This document shows, piece by piece, positions 16,654 through 26,944 of a stretch of DNA of 64,000 nt. This DNA comes from an uncultured Poribacteria bacterium (GTDB taxonomy: Bacteria; Poribacteria; WGA-4E; PCPOR2b), in assembly GCA_958296125.1 (NCBI GenBank), contig OY282444.1, forward strand, positions 1,793,940 to 1,857,939, in the 5' to 3' direction. The notes below the pieces were generated by a model. That model was not told the origin of the DNA and did no database searches. It saw only the letters and a list, made by a program, of their open reading frames with translations. Each line of letters starts with the position of its first letter. The first letter of the stretch is position 1. A program made the translations under genes and the position numbers.

Positions 16654-19584
16654 ATGCTTCAGAAAGTTTTGACCAAGGTTTTCGGCAGTAAACAAGACCG
16701 GGATATGAAGCAGCTCCAACCAATTGTGGACAAGATCAATCAATTGGAGCCAGAGATGCAGCGTTTATCTGATGCTGCCCTCCAATCAAAGACACCGCAC
16801 TTTCGAGAAAGGCTAGACACCGGTGAATCCCTTGATGCTTTACTGCCCGAAGCGTTCGCCGCGGTGCGTGAAGCAGCAGTGCGGACCTTGAACCAACGCC
16901 ATTACGATGTTCAGCTTATGGGCGGGGTTGTGTTCCATCAAGGCAAAATCGCCGAAATGAAAACAGGCGAAGGAAAGACGCTAACTTCGACGCTCGCCGT
17001 TTATCTGAATGCCTTGGCAGGCAAAGGTGTCCACGTTGTGACTGTCAATGATTATCTCGCTAAGCGTGATGCGGAATGGATGGGAAAAATCTACACCTTC
17101 CTCGGATTGAGTGTGGGATTAACCTACAGTGGGTTACCCCATAATTTGAAAGCGCTGGGGTATAAATCGGATATTACTTACGGTGTACACAGTGAATTCG
17201 GCTTCGACTATCTATGGGACAATAAAGGGCAGACGCTTGAGGAAAAGGTACAGCGCGGTCATCATTACGCCATCGTTGATGAGGTCGACAGCATCCTGAT
17301 TGATGAAGCGCGGACCCCGTTAATTATTGCTGAACCACAAGGGGAGCCGGTCGAACTCTATAAAAAAATTGACGCTGCGGTGCGACGACTGAAAAGTGAA
17401 GGGCATTATGAGCGCGACGAAAAAAGTAGCAAACGCGGCACCGTCGCGCTGACTGAGGAAGGCGTGGAAGAGATCGAACGCCTTCTGGGGTTAGAAGATC
17501 TCTACGGTCACGAAAGCATGAACTGGGTGCATCACGTGAATCAGGCACTGATTGGACACACCCTTTACAAGCGGGATGTGGACTATGTTGTGCAGGGCGG
17601 GGAGGTCATCATTGTTGATGAGTTTACAGGACGATTACAGGAAGGCAGGCGATTTAACGAAGGTCTCCATCAAGCCCTCGAAGCCAAAGAGCATGTGCGG
17701 ATTAAGCAGGAAAACCAAACCGGTGCCTCCATCACTTATCAAAACTATTTCCGGATGTACAAGAAGTTGGCAGGCATGACGGGCACGGCTGAGACAGAAG
17801 CCGCTGAATTTGCACATGTCTATGGATTGGATGTCGTCGTCGTCCCCACGAACGAACCAATGATTCGGATAGACCACTCGGACGTGATCTATAAAACCGA
17901 GGCGGCAAAATACCGGGCGGTTCTTGAAGATATTATTGAGCAGAATGAGCAGGGGCGCCCTGTGCTTGTTGGCACCATTTCAATCGAAAATTCTGAAAAA
18001 TTGAGTCAGATACTCCGCAAAAAACGGCGTGATATCAAACATCAGGTGCTAAACGCCAAAGAGCACACCCATGAAGCAACAATCATCGCCCAAGCGGGTG
18101 TCCCCGGCAACGTGACAATCGCAACGAATATGGCCGGCCGGGGCGTGGACATCTTGCTCGGCGGGAATCCGGAGGGCATGGCGAAAGAAATTCTTCGGAA
18201 GAAGAAGATAGACCCCTCCACTGTTGACGAGGATTCAGTAGAATGGAAGGAGGCTCTCGCTGAGGCTGAAGCTATTTGCGCCCCAAATCGTGAACAGGTG
18301 CTGAAGGCAGGTGGCTTGCATATTATTGCTACGGAGCGGCATGAAGCGCGGCGGATTGATAACCAGTTGCGTGGACGTGCCGGGCGTCAAGGGGACCCGG
18401 GATCATCTCGCTTCTACCTTTCGCTCGAAGATGACTTGATGCGGAAGTTTGGATCCGATCGTTTATCTAGTATCATGGATCGGTTGGGCATGGAGGAAGA
18501 TATACCGATTGAACACAAAGCAGTGACCAACGCAATTGAAAAAGCGCAGAAGCGGGTTGAGCAGGTTTTCTTTGAAATGCGAAAGAATAGACTTAAGTTT
18601 GACGACGTGATGAATTCGCAACGTCAAAGCATCTACAGTTTGCGCGATAGTATTTTGGAAGGGAACGACCTCAAAGAGACAATTTGGGAAATGATCGAAA
18701 ATGTGTTGGAGGATTACCTTGAGGAACATTTACCCGAACATATCAATGACGAGCGATTATCTACGATTCGCCCAGAATTCCAAAATCAGTTAGATAGTAG
18801 CGAACTAATCTCAGCGGATTCGTTGCGGGAACTTAGAACCAATGGACTTCCCCTGTCCGAAAACGCTATCGTTTCAAACCCGAAAAAAGGCAGCGAATGG
18901 CTGATCTCCGATGATGAAAATCAGAACACTTACGTTATTAGGAAAGAAGGAGACCAGCTAAATATTTATGACGGCACCATTGAAGGTTTCAAGACTTGGC
19001 AGGCGAATACCTTCACTATTGATACGATGGGCTTGCAGCAGCCGTTGAATATGAGTCGATCTGAGCTGCGGGAATATATTCTCAAATCGCTGCGCCAGTT
19101 TTACAAACAACGGGAAGCCGAAATGGGCTCAGAATTGATGCGTACGCTTGAACGGCTGATCCTTCTCGACCGAATCGATCACCACTGGAAAGACCATCTG
19201 TACAATATCGATTACATTGAAGAGGGGATTTATCTGCGCGGTTATGCTGGCAAAGATCCGATTGTTGTTTTCAAAAATGAAGCCTTCGGTGTCTTTGAAG
19301 CGATGTACCGACGAATTGAAGAGGAGGTCAGCGAATATATCTTCAAAGCACGTATCGAGACCGCAACCCCCCAACGCGTTCCGCCTCGACGTACTTCCCC
19401 GCGGGGTCGTGGTGCCGCCGCGAACACACACGGTGCCATTGCAGGAGCGGTTGATGGGCAATCAGCCAGTAATACCGCTGAATTTGCCTCCCGTCAGGCG
19501 GCTGGCGGGCTCCCGAAGGTTGGCCGCAACGCTCCCTGTCCCTGTGGGAGCGGTAAAAAATACAAAAGGTGTCATGGTCAGTAG
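16654..19584 (+). CDS. secA: Preprotein translocase ATPase SecA
   Basis: A 976-residue SecA motor, full length. The Walker A MKTGEGKT is near residue 105, the [15 protein letters not shown] Walker B region near 208, and [12 protein letters not shown] and [20 protein letters not shown] are in the helicase core. The C-terminus has a Gly/Ala/Arg linker and a SEC-C zinc motif ([14 protein letters not shown]). An acidic insertion near residues 730-800 precedes the helical scaffold. It drives export through SecYEG, presumably including the giant surface proteins of this window. A short heptad-like AAACGT repeat lies upstream (about 16578-16601). Confidence 0.97.
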   Translation: MLQKVLTKVFGSKQDRDMKQLQPIVDKINQLEPEMQRLSDAALQSKTPHFRERLDTGESLDALLPEAFAAVREAAVRTLNQRHYDVQLMGGVVFHQGKIAEMKTGEGKTLTSTLAVYLNALAGKGVHVVTVNDYLAKRDAEWMGKIYTFLGLSVGLTYSGLPHNLKALGYKSDITYGVHSEFGFDYLWDNKGQTLEEKVQRGHHYAIVDEVDSILIDEARTPLIIAEPQGEPVELYKKIDAAVRRLKSEGHYERDEKSSKRGTVALTEEGVEEIERLLGLEDLYGHESMNWVHHVNQALIGHTLYKRDVDYVVQGGEVIIVDEFTGRLQEGRRFNEGLHQALEAKEHVRIKQENQTGASITYQNYFRMYKKLAGMTGTAETEAAEFAHVYGLDVVVVPTNEPMIRIDHSDVIYKTEAAKYRAVLEDIIEQNEQGRPVLVGTISIENSEKLSQILRKKRRDIKHQVLNAKEHTHEATIIAQAGVPGNVTIATNMAGRGVDILLGGNPEGMAKEILRKKKIDPSTVDEDSVEWKEALAEAEAICAPNREQVLKAGGLHIIATERHEARRIDNQLRGRAGRQGDPGSSRFYLSLEDDLMRKFGSDRLSSIMDRLGMEEDIPIEHKAVTNAIEKAQKRVEQVFFEMRKNRLKFDDVMNSQRQSIYSLRDSILEGNDLKETIWEMIENVLEDYLEEHLPEHINDERLSTIRPEFQNQLDSSELISADSLRELRTNGLPLSENAIVSNPKKGSEWLISDDENQNTYVIRKEGDQLNIYDGTIEGFKTWQANTFTIDTMGLQQPLNMSRSELREYILKSLRQFYKQREAEMGSELMRTLERLILLDRIDHHWKDHLYNIDYIEEGIYLRGYAGKDPIVVFKNEAFGVFEAMYRRIEEEVSEYIFKARIETATPQRVPPRRTSPRGRGAAANTHGAIAGAVDGQSASNTAEFASRQAAGGLPKVGRNAPCPCGSGKKYKRCHGQ

Positions 19585-19627
19585 AATATCACTCAAGCGA
19601 AGGGTTACGCAATCACGGAGGCTTCCT

Positions 19628-19825
19628 TTGGGTTCACAGGCGCAAGAAATTAACAGCGAATTACTTGAAATCCTCGCATGTCCGGCTTGCAAAGGCGATA
19701 TCGAGTACGATTCGGAAAATCAGAAGTTAATTTGTATCGGCCAATGCAAGCGGCGTTACCCAATTCGTGACGGCATTCCAGTCATGCTAATCGGCGAAGC
19801 AGAGATGCCAGCCGATGAAGCGTAA
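19628..19825 (+). CDS. Trm112-like zinc-ribbon protein
   Basis: A 65-residue protein of the Trm112/YcaR family: [17 protein letters not shown], then [15 protein letters not shown]. Three of the usual four zinc-site Cys are visible with a fourth in IGQC. In Gram-negative bacteria the gene often sits with lipid A/KDO genes; its role is poorly defined, and relatives activate methyltransferases. I chose TTG 19628 because GGAGG (19617-19621) lies 6 bases upstream. ATG 19574, overlapping the secA stop, is the alternative and would give 83 residues. Confidence 0.8.
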   Translation: MGSQAQEINSELLEILACPACKGDIEYDSENQKLICIGQCKRRYPIRDGIPVMLIGEAEMPADEA

Positions 19826-19901
19826 TAAAAAAACAGAGTGGGAAATTTATTTCCATCAACCTAAACTACCGATTTACTGATTTGACCTTATATAGATAAC
19901 T

Positions 19902-20768
19902 ATGACTCGTCGAAAAAGAGTACTCCTCATCTTGATTGTTGGTGTTGGATTGTTGTTCTTCTTGTTGATTGCTCGGACCCTAGTGCAAAGCACAGCAATT
20001 GGAGACAAAGTTGCAGTCATCGATATCGTTGGTGCCATTTCGCGCACAGAGACAATTATTGATCAGATTCATCAATATCGCGACGATCAGGCCGTCAAGG
20101 CAATTGTCCTGCACATTAACTCGCCTGGTGGGAGCGTTGCCCCCGTTCAAGAAATCTACAGCGAATTGAAAAAATTGGAAAAACCGATCGTCGCTTCAAT
20201 GGGGAGCACCGCCGCGTCCGGCGGGTATTATATCGCCGCTATTGCTGATGAAATTCTCGCAAACCCCGGCACCTTGACAGGTAGCATTGGAGTAATCATG
20301 CAGTTTACCAAACTGAAAGGGCTCTACGAAAAGATTGGATTAGAGCAACAGGTTGTTAAAAGTGGCAGGTTCAAAGATACAGGTTCACCGGTGCGCGACC
20401 TGACGGACGAAGAACGTGAACTCCTGCAAGCAACACTCGATGATGTCCACAATCAGTTCATTGACGCTGTCTTTGAAGGGCGTCAGACACATTTGACACG
20501 AGAGGGAATTGTCGCACTCGCCGACGGGCGAATCTTTTCGGGGCAGCAAGCGTTGGAACATAAGCTGATAGACCAACTTGGTAACCTGCCTGATGCGATT
20601 GACCGCGCAGGGGAGCTTGGTGGCATTTCGGGCAAACCGAAAGTAGTTCGTACGAAGCGCAAACCTTCTATGCTTGAGCGGGTGTTAGGCACTACAGGGA
20701 AAGAGAATTTAGATAGGTTGCTTGACAACGCCGGTGTCACTTTTCGGTATGAACTCCGTATCCAGTAA
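19902..20768 (+). CDS. sppA: Signal peptide peptidase SppA (short form)
   Basis: A 288-residue membrane-anchored serine protease with one N-terminal transmembrane helix (about 7-28). The catalytic Ser lies in MGSTAASGGYYIA, and the general-base Lys in VKSGRFKDTGSP. HINSPGGSVAP is the oxyanion-side strand. The length matches the single-domain SppA of Bacillus type. It degrades cleaved signal peptides in the membrane. It starts a tight plus-strand run with the next three genes (gaps of 40, 6 and 2 bases). Confidence 0.93.
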   Translation: MTRRKRVLLILIVGVGLLFFLLIARTLVQSTAIGDKVAVIDIVGAISRTETIIDQIHQYRDDQAVKAIVLHINSPGGSVAPVQEIYSELKKLEKPIVASMGSTAASGGYYIAAIADEILANPGTLTGSIGVIMQFTKLKGLYEKIGLEQQVVKSGRFKDTGSPVRDLTDEERELLQATLDDVHNQFIDAVFEGRQTHLTREGIVALADGRIFSGQQALEHKLIDQLGNLPDAIDRAGELGGISGKPKVVRTKRKPSMLERVLGTTGKENLDRLLDNAGVTFRYELRIQ

Positions 20769-20808
20769 AACTGCGGTGGGGTTGATACCCAATACTCGTA
20801 TAAAGTAA

Positions 20809-21855
20809 ATGGCAGATCTCTACCAACCGAACCGTGATTGGGAACACCTTGCCCAAAAGGTAATACAACCTCAACAGATTATACTAGTTATTGGTGCAAC
20901 GGATGTCGGTAAATCAACATTCTGCCGGTTTCTCATTGAACGGGGGGTGACAAGTGAGCTGAAGGTTGGTTTCGTTGATGCGGATGTGGGGCAATCGCAG
21001 ATTGGGCCGCCAACCACGATTGGGTTGAAGGTCTTTGCGCCAAACGGTCCAATGGAAAGCCTCGAAAAGATTGATGACGAACCTGATGCACTTTACTTCG
21101 TAGGATGGACCTCACCAGAACGTCACCTGCTGCAATGTGTAGCCGGGACGCGCTTGATGGTTGATGCTGCCTTGAGGGCGGGCACTGATTGCATTGTGGT
21201 TGATACGACAGGCTATATAGAAGGAGATACTGCGGTAGCTCTCAAGCAGCACAAAATCGAGTTGGTCAAGCCCACACACCTGATTTGTCTCCATCGGTCA
21301 CGCGAGTTGGAGGCAATTGTCGCCCCCTTTGGAGGTGACGATACAATACAGACACATCGCCTTTTGCCGCATAGGCGTGTTACCTCCAAGAGCGACGAAT
21401 TTCGTAGGAAGTATCGTGAGTCGAGTTTCGCGAGCTACTTTTCAGACTGCGTCCATGAGACGTTGCCCTTCGATCAGATGCGTGGACAAAGAACCCCGTT
21501 TTTCAATGGGCGACAGGCGAACCCCAAAGAACAGGAACTGCTTTCCAATTTTGTTGATGATCGCGTTCTTTATGCGGAATGGGGACACCGATCGTTGGCA
21601 TTGGTCACGCCAGATGTGCTGCCGAGTCTAATCCAAGCACGACTGAAAAACCATTTGAGTTTGAAGAATTTGGTTGCCAAAACTCCCCAATATTTTGAAC
21701 GTTGCTTGGTCGGGTTGCTCAACGCATCAGGCACAACGATTTCACTTGGAGTAATTGACGCTGTGGATTTCAATACCAAGCAGTTGAAAATACGATGCAA
21801 GGCGGGAACGGCAGCCCAAGCAAGAACCATCCAGTTTGGACGGTATAGAATGTGA
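20809..21855 (+). CDS. Clp1/GRC3-type polynucleotide kinase-like protein
   Basis: A 348-residue P-loop protein of the Clp1_P/GRC3 type. Walker A is GATDVGKST (about 29-37) and the next strand VGFVDADVGQSQIGPPTTIG is the diagnostic DxDxGQ motif. In eukaryotes and archaea such enzymes phosphorylate 5'-hydroxyl RNA ends. Bacterial members are poorly studied. A C-terminal domain of about 120 residues lacks motifs I recognise. The close placement between sppA and a methyltransferase suggests co-transcription but no shared pathway is evident. Confidence 0.75.
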   Translation: MADLYQPNRDWEHLAQKVIQPQQIILVIGATDVGKSTFCRFLIERGVTSELKVGFVDADVGQSQIGPPTTIGLKVFAPNGPMESLEKIDDEPDALYFVGWTSPERHLLQCVAGTRLMVDAALRAGTDCIVVDTTGYIEGDTAVALKQHKIELVKPTHLICLHRSRELEAIVAPFGGDDTIQTHRLLPHRRVTSKSDEFRRKYRESSFASYFSDCVHETLPFDQMRGQRTPFFNGRQANPKEQELLSNFVDDRVLYAEWGHRSLALVTPDVLPSLIQARLKNHLSLKNLVAKTPQYFERCLVGLLNASGTTISLGVIDAVDFNTKQLKIRCKAGTAAQARTIQFGRYRM

Positions 21856-21861
21856 TTTACG

Positions 21862-22581
21862 ATGTGGGATCAAACCTACCTACTTTCCGAGCTCCCGCCG
21901 GCAGCGGAAACAGCAGAAGATGTCAAATTTGTTTGTGAAGCCCTTGAACTTCTGCGAGGGGCGACTGTTTTAGACCTCTGCTGCGGTCAGGGACGACATG
22001 GGCAACTCTTGGCAGACAAAGGCATGAAGGTTGTCGGCTTAGATAGCTCCCGTTTCCTTTTAACGGAAGCGCAGAAAAATGCCTCTTCAAGCCAGAACCG
22101 TCTACATCTCGTTGAAGGAGACACACGCCATATCCCTTTGAAGCCAGTCTGTGACGCTGTCATTAATCTCTTTACTAGCTTCGGTTTTTTTGAAGATAAT
22201 GATAATAAAAAGGTTATTACAGCGATTGCGGCAGCCCTCAAGCCAAGCGGGAAATTGTTGCTGGAGCACTGGAATCCTTACGCTGTGCTTCAGTTGGATC
22301 AAACACGCAATTGGTGGTGGATGTCCGAATCGCTGTTGGCACTTGCCGAGGTTGAATACGATCCGGCATCTGGACGGCTCTCTGACTATCGAACGGTGAT
22401 AGACATCTCCACCGGTGCTATTCGGGAGTCGGTTAATCGCATTCGGTTCTACTTCCCGACCGAATTGAAAGGGATGTTAGCATCAGCAGGCTTGAAAGTG
22501 CGTGCAATGTACGGTGACTTTGACTCTAGCCCGTTTCTGACGGAGTCGCGGCGGCTCATAACGATTGCGGAAAAGTGTTAA
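21862..22581 (+). CDS. Class I SAM-dependent methyltransferase
   Basis: A 239-residue Rossmann methyltransferase. Motif I is ATVLDLCCGQGRHG (about 34-47), motif II acidic end VVGLDSS, motif III region VEGDTRHIPL, then INLFTSFGFFED. The CCGxGRH variant is common in bacterial small-molecule methyltransferases. The start lies 6 bases after the Clp1-type gene and the stop sits 2 bases before the ABC exporter start, so it is in the same operon. The substrate is unknown. Confidence 0.85.
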   Translation: MWDQTYLLSELPPAAETAEDVKFVCEALELLRGATVLDLCCGQGRHGQLLADKGMKVVGLDSSRFLLTEAQKNASSSQNRLHLVEGDTRHIPLKPVCDAVINLFTSFGFFEDNDNKKVITAIAAALKPSGKLLLEHWNPYAVLQLDQTRNWWWMSESLLALAEVEYDPASGRLSDYRTVIDISTGAIRESVNRIRFYFPTELKGMLASAGLKVRAMYGDFDSSPFLTESRRLITIAEKC

Positions 22582-22583
22582 CA

Positions 22584-24392
22584 ATGTCCACATTCTCGCG
22601 CTTCGCAAAGTATCTATCGCCGTACCTCGGTTCGATCGTATTGGCGTTAATTTGTGCGCTCCTGATTGCTTTCTGCGAAATGGGGTACGTTCACATTTTG
22701 GCAGACACAATTGATGCGCTCAAGCTGATTGAAACCCGGCGTTTTGAAGATGGGCCCATTCAGATCCAATATTTCCATTTGGAAACGGGCTTTGATGGCC
22801 TCGAAATTACCATTACAGACGCGAGGGATGCCTTCAAACTTATCGGTTGGGTGTTGGCGGGCCTCCTTACACTTGTCGTGATTAAAGGAGGATTTACTTA
22901 CTGTAATGATTACCTAATGGCGCGTGTTGGATATCAACTGATTACGCGAGTGCGGAATGAGTTATACGAAAGAATCCTTTTCGCGCCTTTGGGGGTACTG
23001 AAAGCGCATCGGACCGGAGATTTGATGGCGCGCGTTACAGATGATGTCCGGACATGGCAGTATGCCATTGGATCTACCGCAAACATCATTCGTGCAACCG
23101 TCTTTATCCCTGTCTTTGTCTCAGTCATGCTATTCCGAAGTTTCAAGATGACGGCACTTGCGCTGCTTGTTTTTCCACTGCTTGCCCATCTGATCAATCG
23201 ATTTGGGCGACGTATCCGCGGCACTAGTTCGGAAATCCAACAACAGACTGCGGACCTCTCCTCGCAACTGAAAGAGACGCTCTTCGGGCTCAAAATTATC
23301 AAGAGCTTTACTGCGGAGGAAGTAGAACGTAAGCGCTTTGTCGCAACAAACAAGGGGCAGTATCGCGTTGCCATGCGCCGTGTGCGACTCGCAGCAATGT
23401 TGCCCCCACTTGTGGAGCTGCTCAGTGCAATCGGTATCGCAACCGTGTTTGGGCTTGGCTGCTGGCAGGTTGTTCAAGGTAAACTCTCAACCGGCTGGTT
23501 TATCGGTTACATTGCGATGATCAGCCTGATGTTTAAGCCGATCAAAACCATCGGACACTTCAACAATGTCCTGCAACAGAGTCTCGCTTCTGCTGAAAGA
23601 ATTTTCTACGTCCTCGATTTTGAGAGAGAGGCACCCAAGCGCGAAAAACAGCTAAAGCTACCGTCGGTGCGTGGCGAGGTTGAATTTCGGGAGGTCTCCT
23701 TCGGATATGAACGCGAACCAGTCATCAAACATATCAGTTTTCACGCTAAACCGGGCGAAGTTGTCGCGTTGGTTGGTCTGAGTGGAAGTGGGAAAACAAC
23801 GCTACTCAATCTGCTGTCGCGTTTCTACGAAGTGGATTCCGGCGAGATTCTGATTGACGGGATTCCTACCTCCGAAGTGGCATTGAACGACCTCAGACGC
23901 CATATCGCGATTGTGCCACAGGATACCATCCTATTTGATGGAACGGTAATGGAGAACATCATCTATGGCGCGCCGGCCGCAACACGGGAGGGGGCAATTG
24001 AAGCTGCAAAACAAGCAAATGCACACGATTTCATTGTTCAAATGCCTAAAGGATATGACACACAGATTGGCGAATCCGGAGCCAAGTTATCCACCGGTCA
24101 GCAGCAACGTCTTTCGATTGCACGGTCAATCTTGAAGGGGCCTCCCATCCTTGTGCTTGATGAAGCCACTTCAGCACTTGACAGCCAATCGGAGGTACTT
24201 GTTCAAGCCTCGCTTAAAAACCTGATGAAGGGAAGAACAACCTTCGTTATCGCCCATCGGCTTTCGACAGTTATTCATGCGAACAAAATTCTTGTCCTGA
24301 ACGGTGGGAAGATTGTTGAAAGTGGCGCACACCATGAGTTGTTAGCAAACGGAGGGCTATACCAGAAGCTGTGCCAGATGCAATTTCGATGA
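22584..24392 (+). CDS. MsbA-type ABC exporter (membrane and ATPase fused)
   Basis: A 602-residue half-transporter with an N-terminal six-helix exporter domain (about 1-335) and a C-terminal ATPase. Walker A is GLSGSGKTT, the signature LSTGQQQRLSIAR, Walker B ILVLDEATSALD, and the H-loop IAHRLSTV. The insert between TM1 and TM2 (about 45-80) is longer than in MsbA. Close relatives flip lipid A or lipid-linked glycans. ATG 22584 is preferred over GTG 22575, which overlaps the methyltransferase stop. Confidence 0.88.
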   Translation: MSTFSRFAKYLSPYLGSIVLALICALLIAFCEMGYVHILADTIDALKLIETRRFEDGPIQIQYFHLETGFDGLEITITDARDAFKLIGWVLAGLLTLVVIKGGFTYCNDYLMARVGYQLITRVRNELYERILFAPLGVLKAHRTGDLMARVTDDVRTWQYAIGSTANIIRATVFIPVFVSVMLFRSFKMTALALLVFPLLAHLINRFGRRIRGTSSEIQQQTADLSSQLKETLFGLKIIKSFTAEEVERKRFVATNKGQYRVAMRRVRLAAMLPPLVELLSAIGIATVFGLGCWQVVQGKLSTGWFIGYIAMISLMFKPIKTIGHFNNVLQQSLASAERIFYVLDFEREAPKREKQLKLPSVRGEVEFREVSFGYEREPVIKHISFHAKPGEVVALVGLSGSGKTTLLNLLSRFYEVDSGEILIDGIPTSEVALNDLRRHIAIVPQDTILFDGTVMENIIYGAPAATREGAIEAAKQANAHDFIVQMPKGYDTQIGESGAKLSTGQQQRLSIARSILKGPPILVLDEATSALDSQSEVLVQASLKNLMKGRTTFVIAHRLSTVIHANKILVLNGGKIVESGAHHELLANGGLYQKLCQMQFR

Positions 24393-24563
24393 TGAACCGT
24401 GTCTTTGGCTGAATCGAGATAATCCTGTTTATTTCTAAACTGAATCAGGGGAAAAAACGTCTCAATGATGGTCAAATGAAACTTGCATCAATACTAGGTG
24501 TTGTATTAGACCGGATGCTGTGGTAGTATATCAGCCCCAATGATGAGAAAGCGTTTCCGGCGT

Positions 24564-25100
24564 TCAATCCCAAATCGATTCTTGGAATGCCTTTTTGGTA
24601 ACTGCCCCTTCAAGATCTAAAGATTTGTATACGGCTTCTGAAAGATCTACTTCATATAAATAGGCACCTTTGAGGTTAGCCCCAAACAGGATTACACCTT
24701 TCATCACAGTTTCGCCGAAAATCGCATCTTCGAGATTGGCATTTTCAAAATTTGTTAGGCTGCCAAACGCATCCGAAACGACCCAATTTGGGGCACCAAT
24801 TGTGGCATTGCGTAAATTCGCGCTTCGAAAATTTGTACCAGAAAGCACCGCACCACTGAGAAACGCGCCTTCAAGGTCCGCCCCTTCAAAGTTAGTGTTG
24901 GTCAAATTCGCCCCAACAAGGAAAACGCCTTTCATTACTGCCCCTTCAAAGTTAGCATTGGAAAGATTCGCGGCGTTGAAATTTGCTTCTGTCAAATCAG
25001 TGGAAGCCCCTGACAGATCGATATTCGCCAAATCTGCTCCAATAAATGATTCGCCTTGTTGAAGGCATCTGAGCACATCAGTTTTGGTGAGTTGATTCAT
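24564..25100 (-). CDS. Pentapeptide-repeat protein
   Basis: A 178-residue protein made almost wholly of A(N/D)L/F-type pentapeptides (for example ANFNAANLSNANFEGA), about 25 units from residue 20 to 165. They should fold into a right-handed quadrilateral beta-helix. There is no signal peptide, so it is cytoplasmic. Some relatives bind DNA gyrase as DNA mimics; most are of unknown function. GGAGG lies 5 bases before ATG. It is divergent from the sigma-factor gene across 314 bases. Confidence 0.88.
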   Translation of the reverse strand: MNQLTKTDVLRCLQQGESFIGADLANIDLSGASTDLTEANFNAANLSNANFEGAVMKGVFLVGANLTNTNFEGADLEGAFLSGAVLSGTNFRSANLRNATIGAPNWVVSDAFGSLTNFENANLEDAIFGETVMKGVILFGANLKGAYLYEVDLSEAVYKSLDLEGAVTKKAFQESIWD

Positions 25101-25346
25101 AGTAACCTCCGAGTTGATAAATGATTATGCAAGTCGTTGGACAGAATTATGTTAACATTTCATACCCATCGCATGGGCAGCTTGCCTGATGAGTGAAGAG
25201 CACTTCTGAGGCCACACAGTTAAATACTGACAGGTGGGTATGATTTTCGATGGTCAACTTAATTTTTTATGATACCTATTATAACATATCACGTTTCATA
25301 CATCATGTTCATTGTATAAATGCGACCGATAAATAGCAGGAGGTTT

Positions 25347-25418
25347 ATGGATTTTTGTATATTTTTATCTTTTTTAGATTCGACAGAATTTAGCAGAATG
25401 GAGATGAACAAGAAATGA
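25347..25418 (+). CDS. 23-codon upstream ORF overlapping the sigma-factor start
   Basis: ATG 25347 stands 3 bases after AGGAGG (25338-25343) and opens [20 protein letters not shown] then NKK and TGA. The TGA (25416-25418) overlaps the sigma-factor ATG (25415-25417) as ATGA, a classic coupling arrangement. The peptide is Phe/Leu/Ser rich and AT-rich in codon use. It may be a leader that couples or attenuates sigma-factor translation. The spacing of only 3 bases to the AGGAGG is short, so the start is uncertain. Confidence 0.45.
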   Translation: MDFCIFLSFLDSTEFSRMEMNKK

Positions 25419-26812
25419 GTAAAGCACGTAAATTCACGCATAGTGGAACTGGCGATGAGCGAGCGAACGAGCTGGAATTTCACGACAACGATGAGCTCCT
25501 GTCAGCAGTGCCCACTGATGAAACGAATGCAGTTGATGAGGAAGAAAGTATCACGGAAGATACGACAGAAGATAGTTTGATTTCTTCCTTTCGACAACGC
25601 AGCGATGTTACCGATGGTACCCGAGATGAAGCTTTTTCTTATCTGCAAGAGATTGCTCGCACCCCCTTGCTTACGCCTGAAAAAGAGGTCGAACTGTTTC
25701 AACAGTTTGAAGTGGGAAAACAGGAGGTAACAAAGTTATTGGATCAGCTTCCACCTCGTATTTTAGAAGAAGTGCGTCCCAAAACCGGGCGGCGACGTGG
25801 TGCCAAACAGAAGGAAACGCAGGGCATTTGGTGGAGTCCAATGCACATCGCTACACTTTTGGAACAAATTCAAAAGGCAATCAAGACTTACCAAAAGCAC
25901 ATTGAGGCAGATGTTGCAACGACATTAAGCGATCAGGTTGAAGAGTGTGAACGCCTCGCAACCCTATGGATCGACTTAGGCGACGCTGTTCAAATTATTC
26001 AGGATGCGAAGTTGAAAATTGTTGAGGCCAACCTGCTGCTTGTTGCGAGTATTGCCAAACAGCATAATTTCAACAAATCATCACTTTCCTTCCTTGACCT
26101 CATGCAGGAGGGAAGTGTTGGCTTGATGAAGGCTGTGGAGAAATTCGATCTCACAAGAGGGTATCGCTTCAGCACCTATGCGACATGGTGGATCATGCAA
26201 GCGATCAAGCGTGCCTTGGATCAGCAGAGCCAGACAATTCGCATTCCCTGTTACGTTGGGGAAACCCGGAGATCTATCAAGCAGGCACAGAGCCGACTTG
26301 CTAGAGATCTCGAGTGTGAACCGGGCATCAAAGACATTGCCGAAGAGGTAGAGATGCCTGAAAGCCGTGTCGTCGAAATTCTCCAAAGCACGAAGGGTAC
26401 AATTTCGCTGGACTCGCCATTGAGCGAATCTTCACCTGATGCAACGATTTCTGACTTACTGGCTGATGACTCACAGGTGACCCCTGAGGAGGAATTGCTT
26501 TCTAACTCAGAAAGAGAGTCGCTTGAAGCGGTACTCGATACCTTAGCGGTTCGTGAAACACTTGTAATCAAGCTCCGCTACGGCTTGACCAATGACACGG
26601 AGCACACCCTTGCCCAGTTTGAACAGCTGCTTGGCATTAGCCGAGAACAGGTACGTCAAGAAGACGGCTTGACCGATGGCACGGAGCACACCCTTGCCCA
26701 GATTGGACGGCTGCTTGGCATTAGCCGAGAACGGGTACGTCAAATCGAAGATGAGGCACTCAGGAAGTTGCGCCATCATACGCGAGTGCAATACCTTCAA
26801 GAGCTTCTCTAA
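25415..26812 (+). CDS. Sigma-70 family RNA polymerase sigma factor with duplicated region 4.2
   Basis: A 465-residue sigma factor of the RpoD/group-2 class. After an acidic N-terminal ~70 residues come region 1.2 ([20 protein letters not shown]), region 2 ([20 protein letters not shown] then [19 protein letters not shown]), region 3, and region 4 (about 370-465). The helix-turn-helix of region 4.2 occurs twice in tandem: [20 protein letters not shown] and [20 protein letters not shown], each ending RE(Q/R)VRQ. It is a 28-residue in-frame duplication. Its ATG overlaps the stop of a 23-codon upstream ORF. Confidence 0.88.
   Translation: MSKARKFTHSGTGDERANELEFHDNDELLSAVPTDETNAVDEEESITEDTTEDSLISSFRQRSDVTDGTRDEAFSYLQEIARTPLLTPEKEVELFQQFEVGKQEVTKLLDQLPPRILEEVRPKTGRRRGAKQKETQGIWWSPMHIATLLEQIQKAIKTYQKHIEADVATTLSDQVEECERLATLWIDLGDAVQIIQDAKLKIVEANLLLVASIAKQHNFNKSSLSFLDLMQEGSVGLMKAVEKFDLTRGYRFSTYATWWIMQAIKRALDQQSQTIRIPCYVGETRRSIKQAQSRLARDLECEPGIKDIAEEVEMPESRVVEILQSTKGTISLDSPLSESSPDATISDLLADDSQVTPEEELLSNSERESLEAVLDTLAVRETLVIKLRYGLTNDTEHTLAQFEQLLGISREQVRQEDGLTDGTEHTLAQIGRLLGISRERVRQIEDEALRKLRHHTRVQYLQELL
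26582..26749 (+). repeat. 84-bp tandem duplication inside the sigma-factor gene
   Basis: Bases 26582-26665 and 26666-26749 align without gaps with 10 mismatches in 84, four of them in the last six bases. The period is 28 codons, so the frame is kept. Each unit encodes one helix-turn-helix. Confidence 0.9.
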
Positions 26813-26842
26813 CCTTCCAAAGGGGCTTCACCTTTGGAAGGT
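26812..26842 (+). terminator. 12-bp hairpin after the sigma-factor gene
   Basis: ACCTTCCAAAGG and CCTTTGGAAGGT pair perfectly across a 7-base loop, directly at the sigma-factor stop. It lacks a T-run, like the hairpin at 11198-11226. A role as transcription end or mRNA stabiliser is likely. Confidence 0.55.
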
Positions 26843-26944
26843 CCTGCCTGAAAAGGAAGGAAAATCTTTCGCTCTTTTTCTTCTATTCCATTCCCCCAAT
26901 TTTCAATTGGAAACTCAACAGCTTCTCAATCTTAACCGGCAAAT

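Noticed and set aside
19217-19627. Long N-terminal extension of the Trm112-like protein
   Set aside because: That stretch lies inside secA in another frame; only the last 65 residues look like Trm112 and they have their own GGAGG site.
26582-26749. 84-bp duplication as a simple assembly error
   Set aside because: Ten mismatches between the units and retained HTH motifs in both argue for a real, somewhat aged duplication.
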